Positions 1 to 9,800 of a DNA stretch of 33,846 bases are shown here, piece by piece (position 1 is the first letter of the stretch; each line of letters starts with the position of its first letter). The notes beneath the pieces are model-generated. The model was not told the DNA's origin and searched no databases. It worked only from the letters and a program-made list of their open reading frames with translations. Source of the DNA: an uncultured Prevotella sp. (GTDB lineage Bacteria; Bacteroidota; Bacteroidia; Bacteroidales; Bacteroidaceae). A program made the position numbers and the translations under genes. The stretch spans positions 1 to 33,846 of the forward strand of contig USHV01000031.1 of assembly GCA_900554695.1 (NCBI GenBank). The letters are read 5' to 3'.

Positions 1-100
1 TGAGGTCTTTTTCAAAAATATTTCGTAATGTTGCACTCGCTGGTTGACTCTGCCGCTTTTGAACAAGCATCGGGGAGTATCAAATTAAATGGATTTTTAT

Positions 101-131
101 TTTGCAGTGCGCTCAATTTGTCGTATCTTTG
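101..131 (+). promoter_or_regulatory. Bacteroidetes-type promoter for the GH92 gene
   Basis: A TTTG element at 101-104 is followed after 19 bases by TATCTTTG at 124-131, which matches the Bacteroidetes primary-sigma consensus (TTTG-N19-TAnnTTTG) exactly. Transcription would begin near 138, giving an untranslated leader of about 140 bases. This placement excludes the in-frame ATG at 89 as the start of the glycosidase. Confidence 0.8.
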
Positions 132-280
132 TAGCAATATATGTCGTTGTAGCAAACAATAGCCATTGTCAGGTGGTATGGCTCTCTGTGTTAGGATGGC
201 TTCTGTATTTGTTTGTGTTTCTTCCGCGACTTATTATATTAACTGGCGTAATCGGAGAATTCAATATTTATAATAACAAT

Positions 281-2584
281 ATGAGATTAAAAACCTTATT
301 TACTGCGCTGTTTGCATTGGGCACATTGGGTGCCGGTGCAGCCAAGACTGCCGAGCCTGTTGACTATGTCAGCCCGCTCGTAGGAACACTTTCTAAATTC
401 GAGTTATCCACCGGCAACACCTATCCGGCCATCGCCATGCCGTGGGGTATGAACTTCTGGATGCCACAGACCGGCAAGATGGGTGACGGATGGGCTTATG
501 TATACACACAGGACAAGATACGTGGATTCAAGCAGACCCACCAGCCAAGCCCGTGGATAAACGACTTCGGTCAGTTCTCAATCATGCCTGTGACAGGAAC
601 TCCCGAGTTCGACCAGGACAAGCGTGCTTCGTGGTTCTCTCACAAGGCAGAGATAGCTAAGCCTTACTACTACCGCGTATATCTGGCCGACCACGACGTG
701 GTTGCCGAAATGGCTCCTACAGACCGTGCCGTTGCCATGCGCTTCACATTCCCGGAGACCGACAAGTCGTACATCGTTCTGGATGCTTTCGACAGAGGTT
801 CTTATGCCGAGATCATTCCTGAGAAGAACATGATTGTGGGTTACACCACACGCAACAGTGGCGGTGTGCCCGAGAACTTCAAAAACTATTTCGTGCTGAA
901 GTTCGACAAACCTTTCACATACACAGCTGCCGTGACAGACGGTAAGGTTGATGCTTCGCAGCTGAAATCTACAAGCAACCACTCAGGTGCCATCGTAGGT
1001 TTCAAGACAAAGCGCGGCGAACAGGTCAATGTGCAGGTGGCTTCATCGTTCATCAGCCCTGAACAGGCACTTCTCAACCTCAAAGAACTGGGCGACGGCA
1101 ACTTCGACCGCGTCAAGCAGCAGGGCCGCGACCGTTGGAACGAGGTGCTGGGCAAGATTGAGATAGAGGACGACAACATCGACCATCTGCGCACATTCTA
1201 CTCTTGCCTCTACCGTTCGGCACTGTTCCCCCACAGCTTCTATGAGATCGATGCAAACGGTCAGCCTGTACACTACAGCCCGTACAACGGCAAGGTGCTG
1301 CCAGGCTATCTCTACACAGGCACTGGTTTCTGGGATACATTCCGTTGCCTCTTCCCGCTGCTCAACCTCGTATATCCTTCTGTAAACGAGAAGATGCAGG
1401 CTGGTTTCGTGAATGTTTACAAGGAGAGCGGATTCCTTCCTGAGTGGTCAAGCCCCGGTCACAGAGGCTGTATGGTGGGCAACAACTCTGCTTCAGTGGT
1501 TGCCGATGCCTATCTGAAAGGTTTGCGCGGTTACGACGCAGAGACTCTTTGGGAGGCTGTAAAGCATGGCGCAAACTCTGTTCATCCGCAGATTTCTTCT
1601 ACGGGACGCCTCGGATATGAATATTATAACAAACTGGGTTATGTGCCTTACGATGTTAAGATAAACGAGAACGTGGCACGTACGCTCGAATATGCTTATG
1701 ATGACTGGTGCATCTATAAGTTCGGTAAGGCTCTCGGCAAGTCTGACAAGGAGCTCAAGCCGTTCCTCAAGCACGCCTTCAACTATAAGAACGTGTTCGA
1801 CAAGGAGACAAAACTCATGCGCGGACGCAACAAGGACGGCAAGTTCCAGACTCCGTTCAGCCCGCTGAAGTGGGGTGACGCCTTCACCGAGGGTAACTCT
1901 TGGCACTACACATGGTCTGTGTTCCACGACCCGCAGGGACTCATCGACCTGATGGGCGGCAAGGCAACATTCAACGCAATGCTCGACTCTGTATTCAATG
2001 TTCCGCCATTGTTCGACGACAGCTACTACGGTGGAGTAATCCATGAGATACGTGAGATGCAGATAATGAACATGGGTAACTATGCTCACGGCAACCAGCC
2101 TATACAGCACATGATTTATCTCTACGGTTATTCAGGCGAGCCTTGGAAGACTCAGTACTGGATCCGTGAGGTGATGGACAAGCTCTACAACGCAAATCCT
2201 GACGGCTACTGCGGTGACGAGGACAACGGTCAGACATCTGCTTGGTATGTATTCTCTGCTATGGGATTCTATCCTGTATGCCCGGGTTCTACTGAGTATG
2301 TGCTCGGAACTCCGTACTTCGACAAGATGACTCTGCATCTGGAGAACGGTAAGACCGTGACAATCACTGCCGACAACAACAGTGCCGAGAACCGTTACAT
2401 ACAGAAGATGACACTCAACGGTGCCGACTACACAAAGAACTATGTGACACACAGCGACCTGCTCAACGGTGCAAACATTGTTTACACAATGTCTTCCACA
2501 CCTAACAAACAGCGTGGCATTGCCGACAGCGACGCTCCTTATTCGCTCACAAAAGAGCTGGCTAAGGGTAAGAAAAAGAAATAA
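281..2584 (+). CDS. GH92 family alpha-mannosidase, secreted
   Basis: Predicted exo-alpha-mannosidase of glycoside hydrolase family 92, a calcium-dependent inverting family that trims alpha-linked mannose from N-glycans or yeast mannan. The start at 281 gives 767 residues with a clear signal peptide (basic MRLK, then a Leu/Ala core). An in-frame ATG at 89 lies upstream of the promoter and would add an unrelated hydrophobic stretch. The N-terminal beta-sandwich contains the family-like SGNTYPAIAMPWG region. The C-terminal helical barrel has EGNSW with E537 as likely general acid, and GDEDNGQ with D646 and D648 as likely catalytic-base region, both assigned by recall of characterised GH92 enzymes. 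HGNQP occurs where many members have GNEP, so linkage preference may differ. It is followed by a terminator and then a GH97 gene; no SusC/SusD pair is visible. Confidence 0.9.
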   Translation: MRLKTLFTALFALGTLGAGAAKTAEPVDYVSPLVGTLSKFELSTGNTYPAIAMPWGMNFWMPQTGKMGDGWAYVYTQDKIRGFKQTHQPSPWINDFGQFSIMPVTGTPEFDQDKRASWFSHKAEIAKPYYYRVYLADHDVVAEMAPTDRAVAMRFTFPETDKSYIVLDAFDRGSYAEIIPEKNMIVGYTTRNSGGVPENFKNYFVLKFDKPFTYTAAVTDGKVDASQLKSTSNHSGAIVGFKTKRGEQVNVQVASSFISPEQALLNLKELGDGNFDRVKQQGRDRWNEVLGKIEIEDDNIDHLRTFYSCLYRSALFPHSFYEIDANGQPVHYSPYNGKVLPGYLYTGTGFWDTFRCLFPLLNLVYPSVNEKMQAGFVNVYKESGFLPEWSSPGHRGCMVGNNSASVVADAYLKGLRGYDAETLWEAVKHGANSVHPQISSTGRLGYEYYNKLGYVPYDVKINENVARTLEYAYDDWCIYKFGKALGKSDKELKPFLKHAFNYKNVFDKETKLMRGRNKDGKFQTPFSPLKWGDAFTEGNSWHYTWSVFHDPQGLIDLMGGKATFNAMLDSVFNVPPLFDDSYYGGVIHEIREMQIMNMGNYAHGNQPIQHMIYLYGYSGEPWKTQYWIREVMDKLYNANPDGYCGDEDNGQTSAWYVFSAMGFYPVCPGSTEYVLGTPYFDKMTLHLENGKTVTITADNNSAENRYIQKMTLNGADYTKNYVTHSDLLNGANIVYTMSSTPNKQRGIADSDAPYSLTKELAKGKKKK

Positions 2585-2603
2585 TCATCATTGATACGCA
2601 TAG

Positions 2604-2652
2604 ACTGGAGAGGCTTGGAAAACGGAATGCTTTCCGCCCCTCCAGTTTTTTA
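2604..2652 (+). terminator. Intrinsic terminator after the GH92 gene
   Basis: ACTGGAG at 2604-2610 pairs with CTCCAGT at 2640-2646, with further pairing inside (GGAAA with TTTCC). A run of six T begins at 2646. This is a standard rho-independent layout 20 bases after the stop codon. Confidence 0.75.
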
Positions 2653-2660
2653 TAACCGGG

Positions 2661-2690
2661 TTTGCGGAATTTATCCGGCCTATATACTTA
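2661..2690 (+). promoter_or_regulatory. Possible promoter for the GH97 gene
   Basis: TTTG at 2661-2664 is followed after 18 bases by TATACTTA at 2683-2690, a partial match to TAnnTTTG. It lies between the upstream terminator and the GH97 start, where a promoter is needed, but the -7 element has two mismatches. Confidence 0.35.
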
Positions 2691-2715
2691 ACAATACAAC
2701 ATAACTATTACAATC

Positions 2716-4653
2716 ATGAAAAAAACAATCCTTATGCTTGCGGCGGCATTGCTCACAACCGGGCTGAGAGCTGCCGATGACCTGACGCTCAAGTCGCCCG
2801 ACGGCACTGTCGGAGTGAACGTGAGCCTTGGCGACAAGGTGACTTATTCGGTAAGTGTTGACGGCAACGAGGTGCTCACAGGATGCGAGCTCGCCATGAC
2901 CGTCGGCAATAAACAGCTGGGAGTGAAGCCGAAACTGAAAAACGTGAAGCGCACTTCGGTTGACGAGACAATAAAGCGCGAGGTGCCTATAAAGAACGCA
3001 CAGGTGAAGAACCACTATAATGCCATGACGCTCAACATGTCGGGCAATTACGCCATTGAGTTCAGAGCTTTCGACAACGGTGTGGCTTATCGCTTCGTGA
3101 CAAACATTAAGGGCACTGCCGACGTGAAGGACGAGACTTTCAAAATAGGTTTCCCCGGTGATTATACGGCTCACGTTTCTTTCACAGATGGTTTCAAGAC
3201 CTCGTATGAAAGTCCTTACAGCCACATCAAGACGCGCGACTTCAAGCCGTCGGACAAGATGATATATTTCCCGGTTTTGGTTGGTACGGACAAGAATTAT
3301 AAGATTCTTATCTCTGAAGCTGACCTGAGAGACTATCCCTGTATGTTCCTAAAGGGTACCGGCGAGAACGGAATGACGGCAGTATTTCCTAAGGTTCCGC
3401 TTGAGTTCGGCGACGACGGCGACAGAAGTGTGAAGATACTGAAGGAGGCAGACTACATAGCCCGCACTCAGGGCAAGCGCTCGTTCCCGTGGCGTTACTT
3501 CGTAATCTCGAAGCAGGACAAGGATATCCTTGCCAACGAGATGACCTATGTGCTCTCTTCTCCGTGCGAACTGAAGGACTGCAGTTGGATTAAACCGGGA
3601 CAGGTGAGCTGGGACTGGTGGAACCACAAGATGATATGGGGCGTGAACTTCAAGGCCGGAATAAACAACGATACGTATAAATATTACATCGATTTCGCTT
3701 CTAAGTTCGGCATTCCTTACATCATCCTTGACGAAGGATGGGCACGTACGACACGCGATCCGTTCAACTCAATCGACGCAATCAATATCCCTGAGCTCGT
3801 GGCTTATGGCAAGAGCAAGAACGTGGGTCTCATTCTGTGGCTGCCGTGGCTGACAGTTGAGAACCACATGGACCTCTTCAAACGCTATGCCGAGTGGGGA
3901 ATTCCGGGTGTGAAGATAGATTTCATGGACCGCAGCGACCAGTGGATGGTGAACTTCTATGAAAGAGTGATAAAGGAAGCTGCCAAATACAAGATGGTGG
4001 TTGACTTCCACGGATCGTTCAAACCGGCAGGTCTGGAGCGCAGATATCCTAATCTTCTGTCTTACGAAGGAGTGCGTGGCATGGAGCAGAACGAGGGCTG
4101 TCGTCCGGAGAACACAATCTATCTGCCGTTCATCCGCAACGCTGTGGGAGCAATGGATTTCACTCCCGGTTCGATGAACTCGGCACAGCCGGAGTCAAAC
4201 CGCTGCACCGATCCTAACCCGATGGGTATGGGTACACGTGCATGTCAGATGGCGATGTATGTCGTTTTTGAGAGTGGCATACAGATGCTTTCGGATACTC
4301 CGACAAGATATTACGCCGAAGAGGAGTGCACTAAGTTCATAAGCTCGGTGCCTGTGACATGGGATGAGACACACGTCATCGATGCCAAGGTGGGCGAATA
4401 TGTTGTCGTGGCACGCCGTAAAGGTAACCGCTGGTTCATAGGAGCGATGAGCGCAGGCAACGCAAGAACCGTGAATGTGCCGCTCGACTTCCTCGGTGAC
4501 GGTGGCAAACGCACCCTTACTTTCTTTGCCGACGGCGTTAATGCCGACCGTCAGGCTTTCGATTATGTGAAAGGTGAGAGCCAGGTGGACAAGTCTTCGG
4601 TGCTCACACTGAAGCTGGAACGCAACGGTGGCTGGTGCGGAGTGATTGAATGA
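2716..4653 (+). CDS. GH97 family alpha-glycosidase, retaining type (probable alpha-galactosidase)
   Basis: 645-residue secreted enzyme of family GH97, with a signal peptide ending near AGLRAAD-type residues (about 1-20). It has an N-terminal beta-sandwich, a central (beta/alpha)8 barrel from about residue 300 (SWDWWNHK, YIILDEGWA, LILWLPW) and a C-terminal beta domain. The family splits into inverting SusB-like alpha-glucosidases and retaining members typified by a Bacteroides thetaiotaomicron alpha-galactosidase with an Asp nucleophile. Here GVKIDFMDR places an Asp (D402) at the nucleophile position, and YEGVRGME supplies Glu candidates for acid/base (E451 or E457). This favours the retaining, alpha-galactosidase-like group. 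Length is normal. It follows the GH92 gene on the same strand but is separated by a terminator, so the two may be independently transcribed. Confidence 0.88.
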   Translation: MKKTILMLAAALLTTGLRAADDLTLKSPDGTVGVNVSLGDKVTYSVSVDGNEVLTGCELAMTVGNKQLGVKPKLKNVKRTSVDETIKREVPIKNAQVKNHYNAMTLNMSGNYAIEFRAFDNGVAYRFVTNIKGTADVKDETFKIGFPGDYTAHVSFTDGFKTSYESPYSHIKTRDFKPSDKMIYFPVLVGTDKNYKILISEADLRDYPCMFLKGTGENGMTAVFPKVPLEFGDDGDRSVKILKEADYIARTQGKRSFPWRYFVISKQDKDILANEMTYVLSSPCELKDCSWIKPGQVSWDWWNHKMIWGVNFKAGINNDTYKYYIDFASKFGIPYIILDEGWARTTRDPFNSIDAINIPELVAYGKSKNVGLILWLPWLTVENHMDLFKRYAEWGIPGVKIDFMDRSDQWMVNFYERVIKEAAKYKMVVDFHGSFKPAGLERRYPNLLSYEGVRGMEQNEGCRPENTIYLPFIRNAVGAMDFTPGSMNSAQPESNRCTDPNPMGMGTRACQMAMYVVFESGIQMLSDTPTRYYAEEECTKFISSVPVTWDETHVIDAKVGEYVVVARRKGNRWFIGAMSAGNARTVNVPLDFLGDGGKRTLTFFADGVNADRQAFDYVKGESQVDKSSVLTLKLERNGGWCGVIE

Positions 4654-4671
4654 TCACGCAAGAATATAAAA

Positions 4672-4753
4672 AAGAGAAACGCGCGAACGGCGTTGTCTGC
4701 AGTCAGTGACACATTATTGTCCTGCTGCCGGCCGCGGTCCGCGCGTTTCTCTT
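4672..4753. terminator. Probable bidirectional terminator between convergent genes
   Basis: A 14-bp perfect inverted repeat, AAGAGAAACGCGCG at 4672-4685 and its complement at 4740-4753, lies between the convergent GH97 and SGNH esterase genes. The 54-base loop is long and has GC-rich internal pairing (CCGGCCGCGG). There is no strong T run, so the terminator role is inferred from position. Confidence 0.55.
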
Positions 4754-4774
4754 GTCTTTATTGTCGGTTATTAT

Positions 4775-5452
4775 TTATTTTTTCATTATCTTTCCCACTT
4801 GTTCGGCTATCTGTCTCATGCCTTTTATGGATGGATGACCGTTGAGTTTGTCGATGTCTTTCAGCATCACATATTTCACTTTATAGTGCTCGCAAACGGT
4901 GCGGCTCGACTCTGTTATTTCCTCAGACAGCCCGTCGTTGATTATGACATAAATCTCGACGTTCGGATAGCGTGCTATTGTGTTGTCTATCATATACGCC
5001 ATTGCCGGGCGGAAAGAGTAGAGGTCTTCTTTCGTCCAGTCGCTGTACTTATATTCGCCGATGGGTGATCCTGCCCAACTGTCGTTCGTCCCGCCGAAGA
5101 TGAATATTATGTCGGGACATCCGAGATTCCACAGGCGTGTGCAGAATGAGCGGTCGCTGTAGTCTTCCTTGTTGTATCCGGTGTTGCATATTGTTGCTCC
5201 TGAGAACGAGTTGTTCACACACAGGCGAAGCCCTTTGATGCTTATCAGCTGGTGCCACCACGTCTGTTGCACCTTTGTCACGTCTGTGTTGTCGTGCTTT
5301 CCGGCGTTATACCATACGTAGTTCGTGCTCGGTTGCAGATAGCCTTGGAACGTACTGTACGAGTCACCGAGTATTGATACCGATTTCTTTGATTGTGCAG
5401 TGCACGAGATGCAGGCTGCAATCAGCAGGGCGAATAATATTATTTTTCTCAT
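4775..5452 (-). CDS. SGNH/GDSL-family hydrolase, secreted or lipoprotein
   Basis: 225-residue serine hydrolase of the SGNH fold, a family of esterases, lipases and carbohydrate de-acetylases. The N-terminus is a signal peptide ending AACISC, which could be a lipobox with Cys17 as the lipidated residue. Block I is SILGDSYS with S31 as nucleophile. Block III is FGGTND with N123. The C-terminal block has H206 within NGHPS, with D201 nearby. The start is 45 bases after the TolC-like gene on the same strand and no separate promoter is apparent, so it may be the last gene of the efflux transcript. Its substrate cannot be inferred; a role in trimming acylated glycans would fit the neighbouring glycosidases but is a guess. 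Confidence 0.8.
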   Translation of the reverse strand: MRKIILFALLIAACISCTAQSKKSVSILGDSYSTFQGYLQPSTNYVWYNAGKHDNTDVTKVQQTWWHQLISIKGLRLCVNNSFSGATICNTGYNKEDYSDRSFCTRLWNLGCPDIIFIFGGTNDSWAGSPIGEYKYSDWTKEDLYSFRPAMAYMIDNTIARYPNVEIYVIINDGLSEEITESSRTVCEHYKVKYVMLKDIDKLNGHPSIKGMRQIAEQVGKIMKK

Positions 5453-5497
5453 GTTCGTATCCTTGTATTGGATTGTTTGTTGGTTTTATGTTGTCTG

Positions 5498-6850
5498 TTA
5501 TGTTTCTCCATTGAGATAGCTCAGCACCTTTCCGCTGAGTTGAAGGAGCGATATCTCGCATATCTTTGTGTCGTATTCGGCAACGAGTATGCGCTCGCGG
5601 GCATCGAGCAGGCTTTGCTGCGCCTCGCGCATCTCGAATCCTGATATGCTGTGCTCAAGATATTTGAGGTTTGCGAAATAGTAGTTTGTCTCTGCCGCAA
5701 CGAGATTCTGCCTTTCCTTTTGCAGTATCTCCCAGTTGTTTCTGTATGCCTGCCAGAAGTTGTTTAGCTCCGATTTCAGTGAGAGTTTCAGGTTTTCACG
5801 TTCCAGTTCAGAGTATTTTATGTCGAGCTCAGCATTGCGTTTCTGCATCCTTCGCTTGCCGTCGAACAGTTTGAAGCCTACGGTTATTCCGGCGTTCAGT
5901 CCCCAGTTGTCGCGCTTCCGTGTGGCAGAGAGTTCGTAACGGTTCATGGTGTAGCCGTAGCCCATGTTGAGTCGCACGTAAGGATAGTCGCGCGACATAA
6001 TCTTTTTGTAGTCTGCTTTCACGATGTCTGTATTCTTATCGGCCAGCAGGAGCGACGAGTTGGCAGACAGAGTGGCCTCCCACAGCTCGTCGTAGCGCAG
6101 GTTCGGGTTTACGTCGATGGTCGTATCGCGTATGCCGAGCAGTGCCATGACGTCCTCGTTGCCAAGCATCTCGTTCAGTGTTATTCTTGAAGTGTTGAGT
6201 GCTTCGCGCTGTTTCATGTATTGGGTACTGTCGGCGTTGAAGTCAACTTTTGCCTGCAGATATTCCAGTTGCGAGAAACTGCCGACGTGATAGTTCACTT
6301 CCACGATGCGCAATCGTTCGCGTGAGAGCTTCATGGCGTTGTGGAAGTTCTTCAGTCGGATGCTTTGCTGTATGAAGTTGTAGTATTCTGCGGTGAGCGA
6401 TGCCACGTAATCCTCAACTGCGACACGTGTCTGCAGCTCGCCCTGTTCCTTCATCAGCTGCAGCTGTTTGTAGTTTGTCCACACGTTGAAGCCGTCGAAT
6501 ATGGTCCAGTTGAGTTCTATTCCGGCGTCAAGAGTCCCGTCAAGGGCGTTGCTTTCTTTTGAGGTTATGCCCGTGCCTCTTGCTGTTGAGCTTGTGGTAT
6601 GATAGTTTCCGTTGTATGAGGCAGTGAGATTCACTTCAGGCAACAGTCCCGCGTTGGCTGCCGTTGCATTGTTAGAGCTGACTTCCTGACGGTTTTTCAC
6701 CATCCGTATTGAAAAGTTATTCTCAAGACCTTTGGCCAGACAGTCCTGCAATGTCGTCACTCCGACATCGTGAAATTCAGATTCCTGTTGGGCAGACGCG
6801 CTGCAAAAGCACATCAGAAAGAATATTCCGGTAATGAGTTTATTTATCAT
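5498..6850 (-). CDS. TolC-family outer membrane efflux channel
   Basis: 450-residue outer membrane factor that forms the exit duct of a tripartite efflux pump. A signal peptide covers residues 1-20 with cleavage after ASA. The mature protein has two internally similar halves of long helices with the usual beginning (TLQDCLAKGLENNFSIR) and the repeated beta-strand regions (LPEVNLTASYN; YPYVRLNMGYGY). Length is normal for the family. The start codon lies 11 bases inside the 3' end of the RND pump gene, so the two are translationally coupled. Confidence 0.93.
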   Translation of the reverse strand: MINKLITGIFFLMCFCSASAQQESEFHDVGVTTLQDCLAKGLENNFSIRMVKNRQEVSSNNATAANAGLLPEVNLTASYNGNYHTTSSTARGTGITSKESNALDGTLDAGIELNWTIFDGFNVWTNYKQLQLMKEQGELQTRVAVEDYVASLTAEYYNFIQQSIRLKNFHNAMKLSRERLRIVEVNYHVGSFSQLEYLQAKVDFNADSTQYMKQREALNTSRITLNEMLGNEDVMALLGIRDTTIDVNPNLRYDELWEATLSANSSLLLADKNTDIVKADYKKIMSRDYPYVRLNMGYGYTMNRYELSATRKRDNWGLNAGITVGFKLFDGKRRMQKRNAELDIKYSELERENLKLSLKSELNNFWQAYRNNWEILQKERQNLVAAETNYYFANLKYLEHSISGFEMREAQQSLLDARERILVAEYDTKICEISLLQLSGKVLSYLNGET

Positions 6851-9800
6851 TTGTTATCTTTTTTATTCTGTTTGTTGATATGAAACTGTAAACGGCAGGC
6901 ACCACATACATCGTAAGAATGGTGGAGACAAGCATTCCGCCGACAACAGCCACACCCATTGCGATGCGCTGGTTGCATCCTTCGCCTGTGGCGAAAGCCA
7001 GCGGGATGAGGCCGAGAATGGTCGATGCACTCGTCATAAGAATAGGACGCAGACGCTGTTTTGCGGCTTCGCGTACGGCAGTCAGCTTGTCCATGCCGTC
7101 CTGTTGTTTCTGGTTGGCGAACTCAACGATAAGGATACCGTTCTTTGCCACAAGACCGATGAGCATGATGATGCCTATCTGGCTGAACACGTTCATTGTT
7201 ATGTCGCCGAAATACATGAATATCAGCGCACCCGTTATGGCGAGTGGAACGGTAAGCATTATGATGAAAGGATCCTTGAAACTTTCGAACTGGGCTGCCA
7301 GAATGAGGTAGATGAGCACCAGAGCAAGGATGAAGGCGAACATAAGACTGGATGAACTCTCGCGGAAATCCTTGGAATCGCCTGCCAAAGACGTGCGGAA
7401 CGTGTCGTCGAGCACCTCCTTTGCTATCTTGTCCATCTCGTCGAGACCTTGACCGATGGTCTTCCCTTCAGCCAATCCTGCGGAAACCGTTGCCGAAACA
7501 AAGCGGTTGTACCTGTACAGTTTAGGCGGAGCAATGGTATTCTCTATTTCGATAAGGTTGTCCATCTGTATCATTTTCCCGTCGTTGCTGCGCAGATATA
7601 TCGCACGCAGATCGGCCGGCTTGTTGCGTTGCTGGCGGTTTATCTCACCGAGGATTTCATACTGTTTGCCGTTCATATAGAAGTATCCCATGCGCTGTCC
7701 GCTGAGTCCGTACTGCAAGGTCTCGGACAAGTCGCGTGTGCTTACGCCCATTACGTTGGCCTTGTCGCGGTTTATGTGTATGCGTGCTTCGGGCTTGCTG
7801 AACTTCAGATCGACGTCGGCCATCTGGAATACAGGATTCTCATACACCTTCTCCATGAATTTCGGGAGAACCTTTTCGAGTTTTTCGAGGTTAGTAGCCT
7901 GCAATACATACTGTATAGGCATGCGCGAACGACGTCCTCCGAACGATGACTGCTGCTGTACGAAAGAACGCGCTTTAGTCTTTTTCTGCACCGCAGCCGA
8001 CAGTTTCTCGGCTACATCCATCTGGCTGTAATCGCGGTCGGCCATGTCTTTTAGGGTCACCTGTATGTTTCCGCTTCCGCTCGACACGCGTGCCGTAACG
8101 GCTTCGGCGTCTGGTATTATGGAGTCAACCACACGGTTGATGTCTTCTGTATAATCCCTTATGTATTCGTAAGTAACACCCTCTGCACCGCGCGTGTTGA
8201 TGGTGATCATTGAGCGGTCTTCGAGCGGAGCCATCTCCGACGGAATCTTTCCCCACAGCACCACGATGAGCACGAGCATTAAGGCGATGAGCGGCAATAT
8301 CCACATGCGGTGGCGCAACACGTATTTCAGCGATCTCTCATATATGCTGTTCAAACCTTCGAAAAACGGTTCGGTGGCGCGATAGAATGCGTTTTTCTTT
8401 TTCTTTTGTTTCAGAAGCTTCGTCGCAAGCATCGGTGTGAACGTGAGGGCGGAGAATGCCGATATGATTACGGCGCCCGAAATCACCATGCTGAACTCAC
8501 GGAACAGTCGGCCGGTGGTTCCTTCCATGAACACGATGGGGAAGAAAACTGCCACCAGGGTGATTGTCGTGGATATGACGGCAAAGAATATCTCCTTCGC
8601 GCCTTCTATTCCGGCTTCCTTCGGCGACATGCCCCTCTCTATTCGGATATAAATGTTCTCGGTCATCACAATGGCGTCGTCGACCACCAATCCCACGGCA
8701 AGCACCACGGCAAGCATCGTGAGCACGTTGATGGAGAAGCCGAACAGATACATTATGAAGAACGAACCGATGAGCGATACGGGAATTACGATGCAGGGAA
8801 CAAGCGTCACACGCCAGTCGCGCAGGAAGAGGAAGATGATGATTATAACAAGGAGAAACGCCTCGTAAACCGTCTGTTTCACCTCGTTTATTGATGCGCG
8901 GATGAACTTAGTGTTGTCGAAGCCGTAGCTGTATTTCACGTCTTCGGGCAGGTCTTTCTTCATCTGCTCCATGCGTTTATACACAGCGTCGGCTATGTCG
9001 ATGTGGTTCGCGCCGGGCTGAGGCACAACCACCACGCCCACCATCGGCACACCGTTCATCTTCATGTAGCTTTTTATGTCGGCGGCACCGAGTTCGGCGC
9101 GTCCTATGTCGCTGAAACGTATTATGCGGTTGCCGTCGCTTTTTACGATAAGATCGTCGAACATCTTAGCGGTGTTCATAAGTCCCATCGTGCGTATGTT
9201 CAGTTCGATGGTGTTACCCTCGATGCTTCCCGACGGCAGTTCCACGTTCTCGTTGTCCACGGCGTTCTTCACATCCATCGGCGTGATGCCATATCCCGCC
9301 ATCTTTATCGGGTCGAGCCACAGTCGCATGGAGTATTTCTTCTCACCCCATATGCTCACGCTGCTCACGTCGGGAATGGTCTGGAGTTGCTCTTTCACCG
9401 TAAGGTCGGCTATCTCGCTGAGTTCCAGCAACGGCCTTTTCTCACTTTGCAGAGCCACCATGAGTATAGGCGAGGCGTCGGCATCGGCTTTTGACACTGT
9501 GGGAGGGTCGCAGTCGCGCGGCAGATAGCGCTGTGCGCGCGAGACCTTATCGCGTACGTCGTTGGCGGCAGTCTCCAGATCGACCGACAGTTCGAACTCC
9601 ACCGTTATGCGGCTTTTGCCCTGTTCGCTCGTACTCGTAAGCGAGCGTATGCCGGGAATACCGTTGATGTTCTGCTCAAGCGGCTCCGTTATCTGATTCT
9701 CTATGACGTCGGCGTTGGCTCCGGCGTACGAGCAGGTTACTGAAATGATAGGATTATCGACTGACGGATATTCTCTCACGCCCAGGTACGCATAGCCTAT

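Noticed and set aside
89..280. N-terminal extension of the GH92 protein from the ATG at 89
   Set aside because: The ATG lies upstream of a perfect promoter at 101-131, and the extension is unrelated to the family; the start at 281 gives a normal signal peptide.
8310..8894. Plus-strand 194-codon frame inside the RND pump gene, and similar long antisense frames in the GH92 and lysS genes
   Set aside because: They lie wholly opposite well-supported genes, are low-complexity or His/Glu-rich in translation, and have no recognisable domain.
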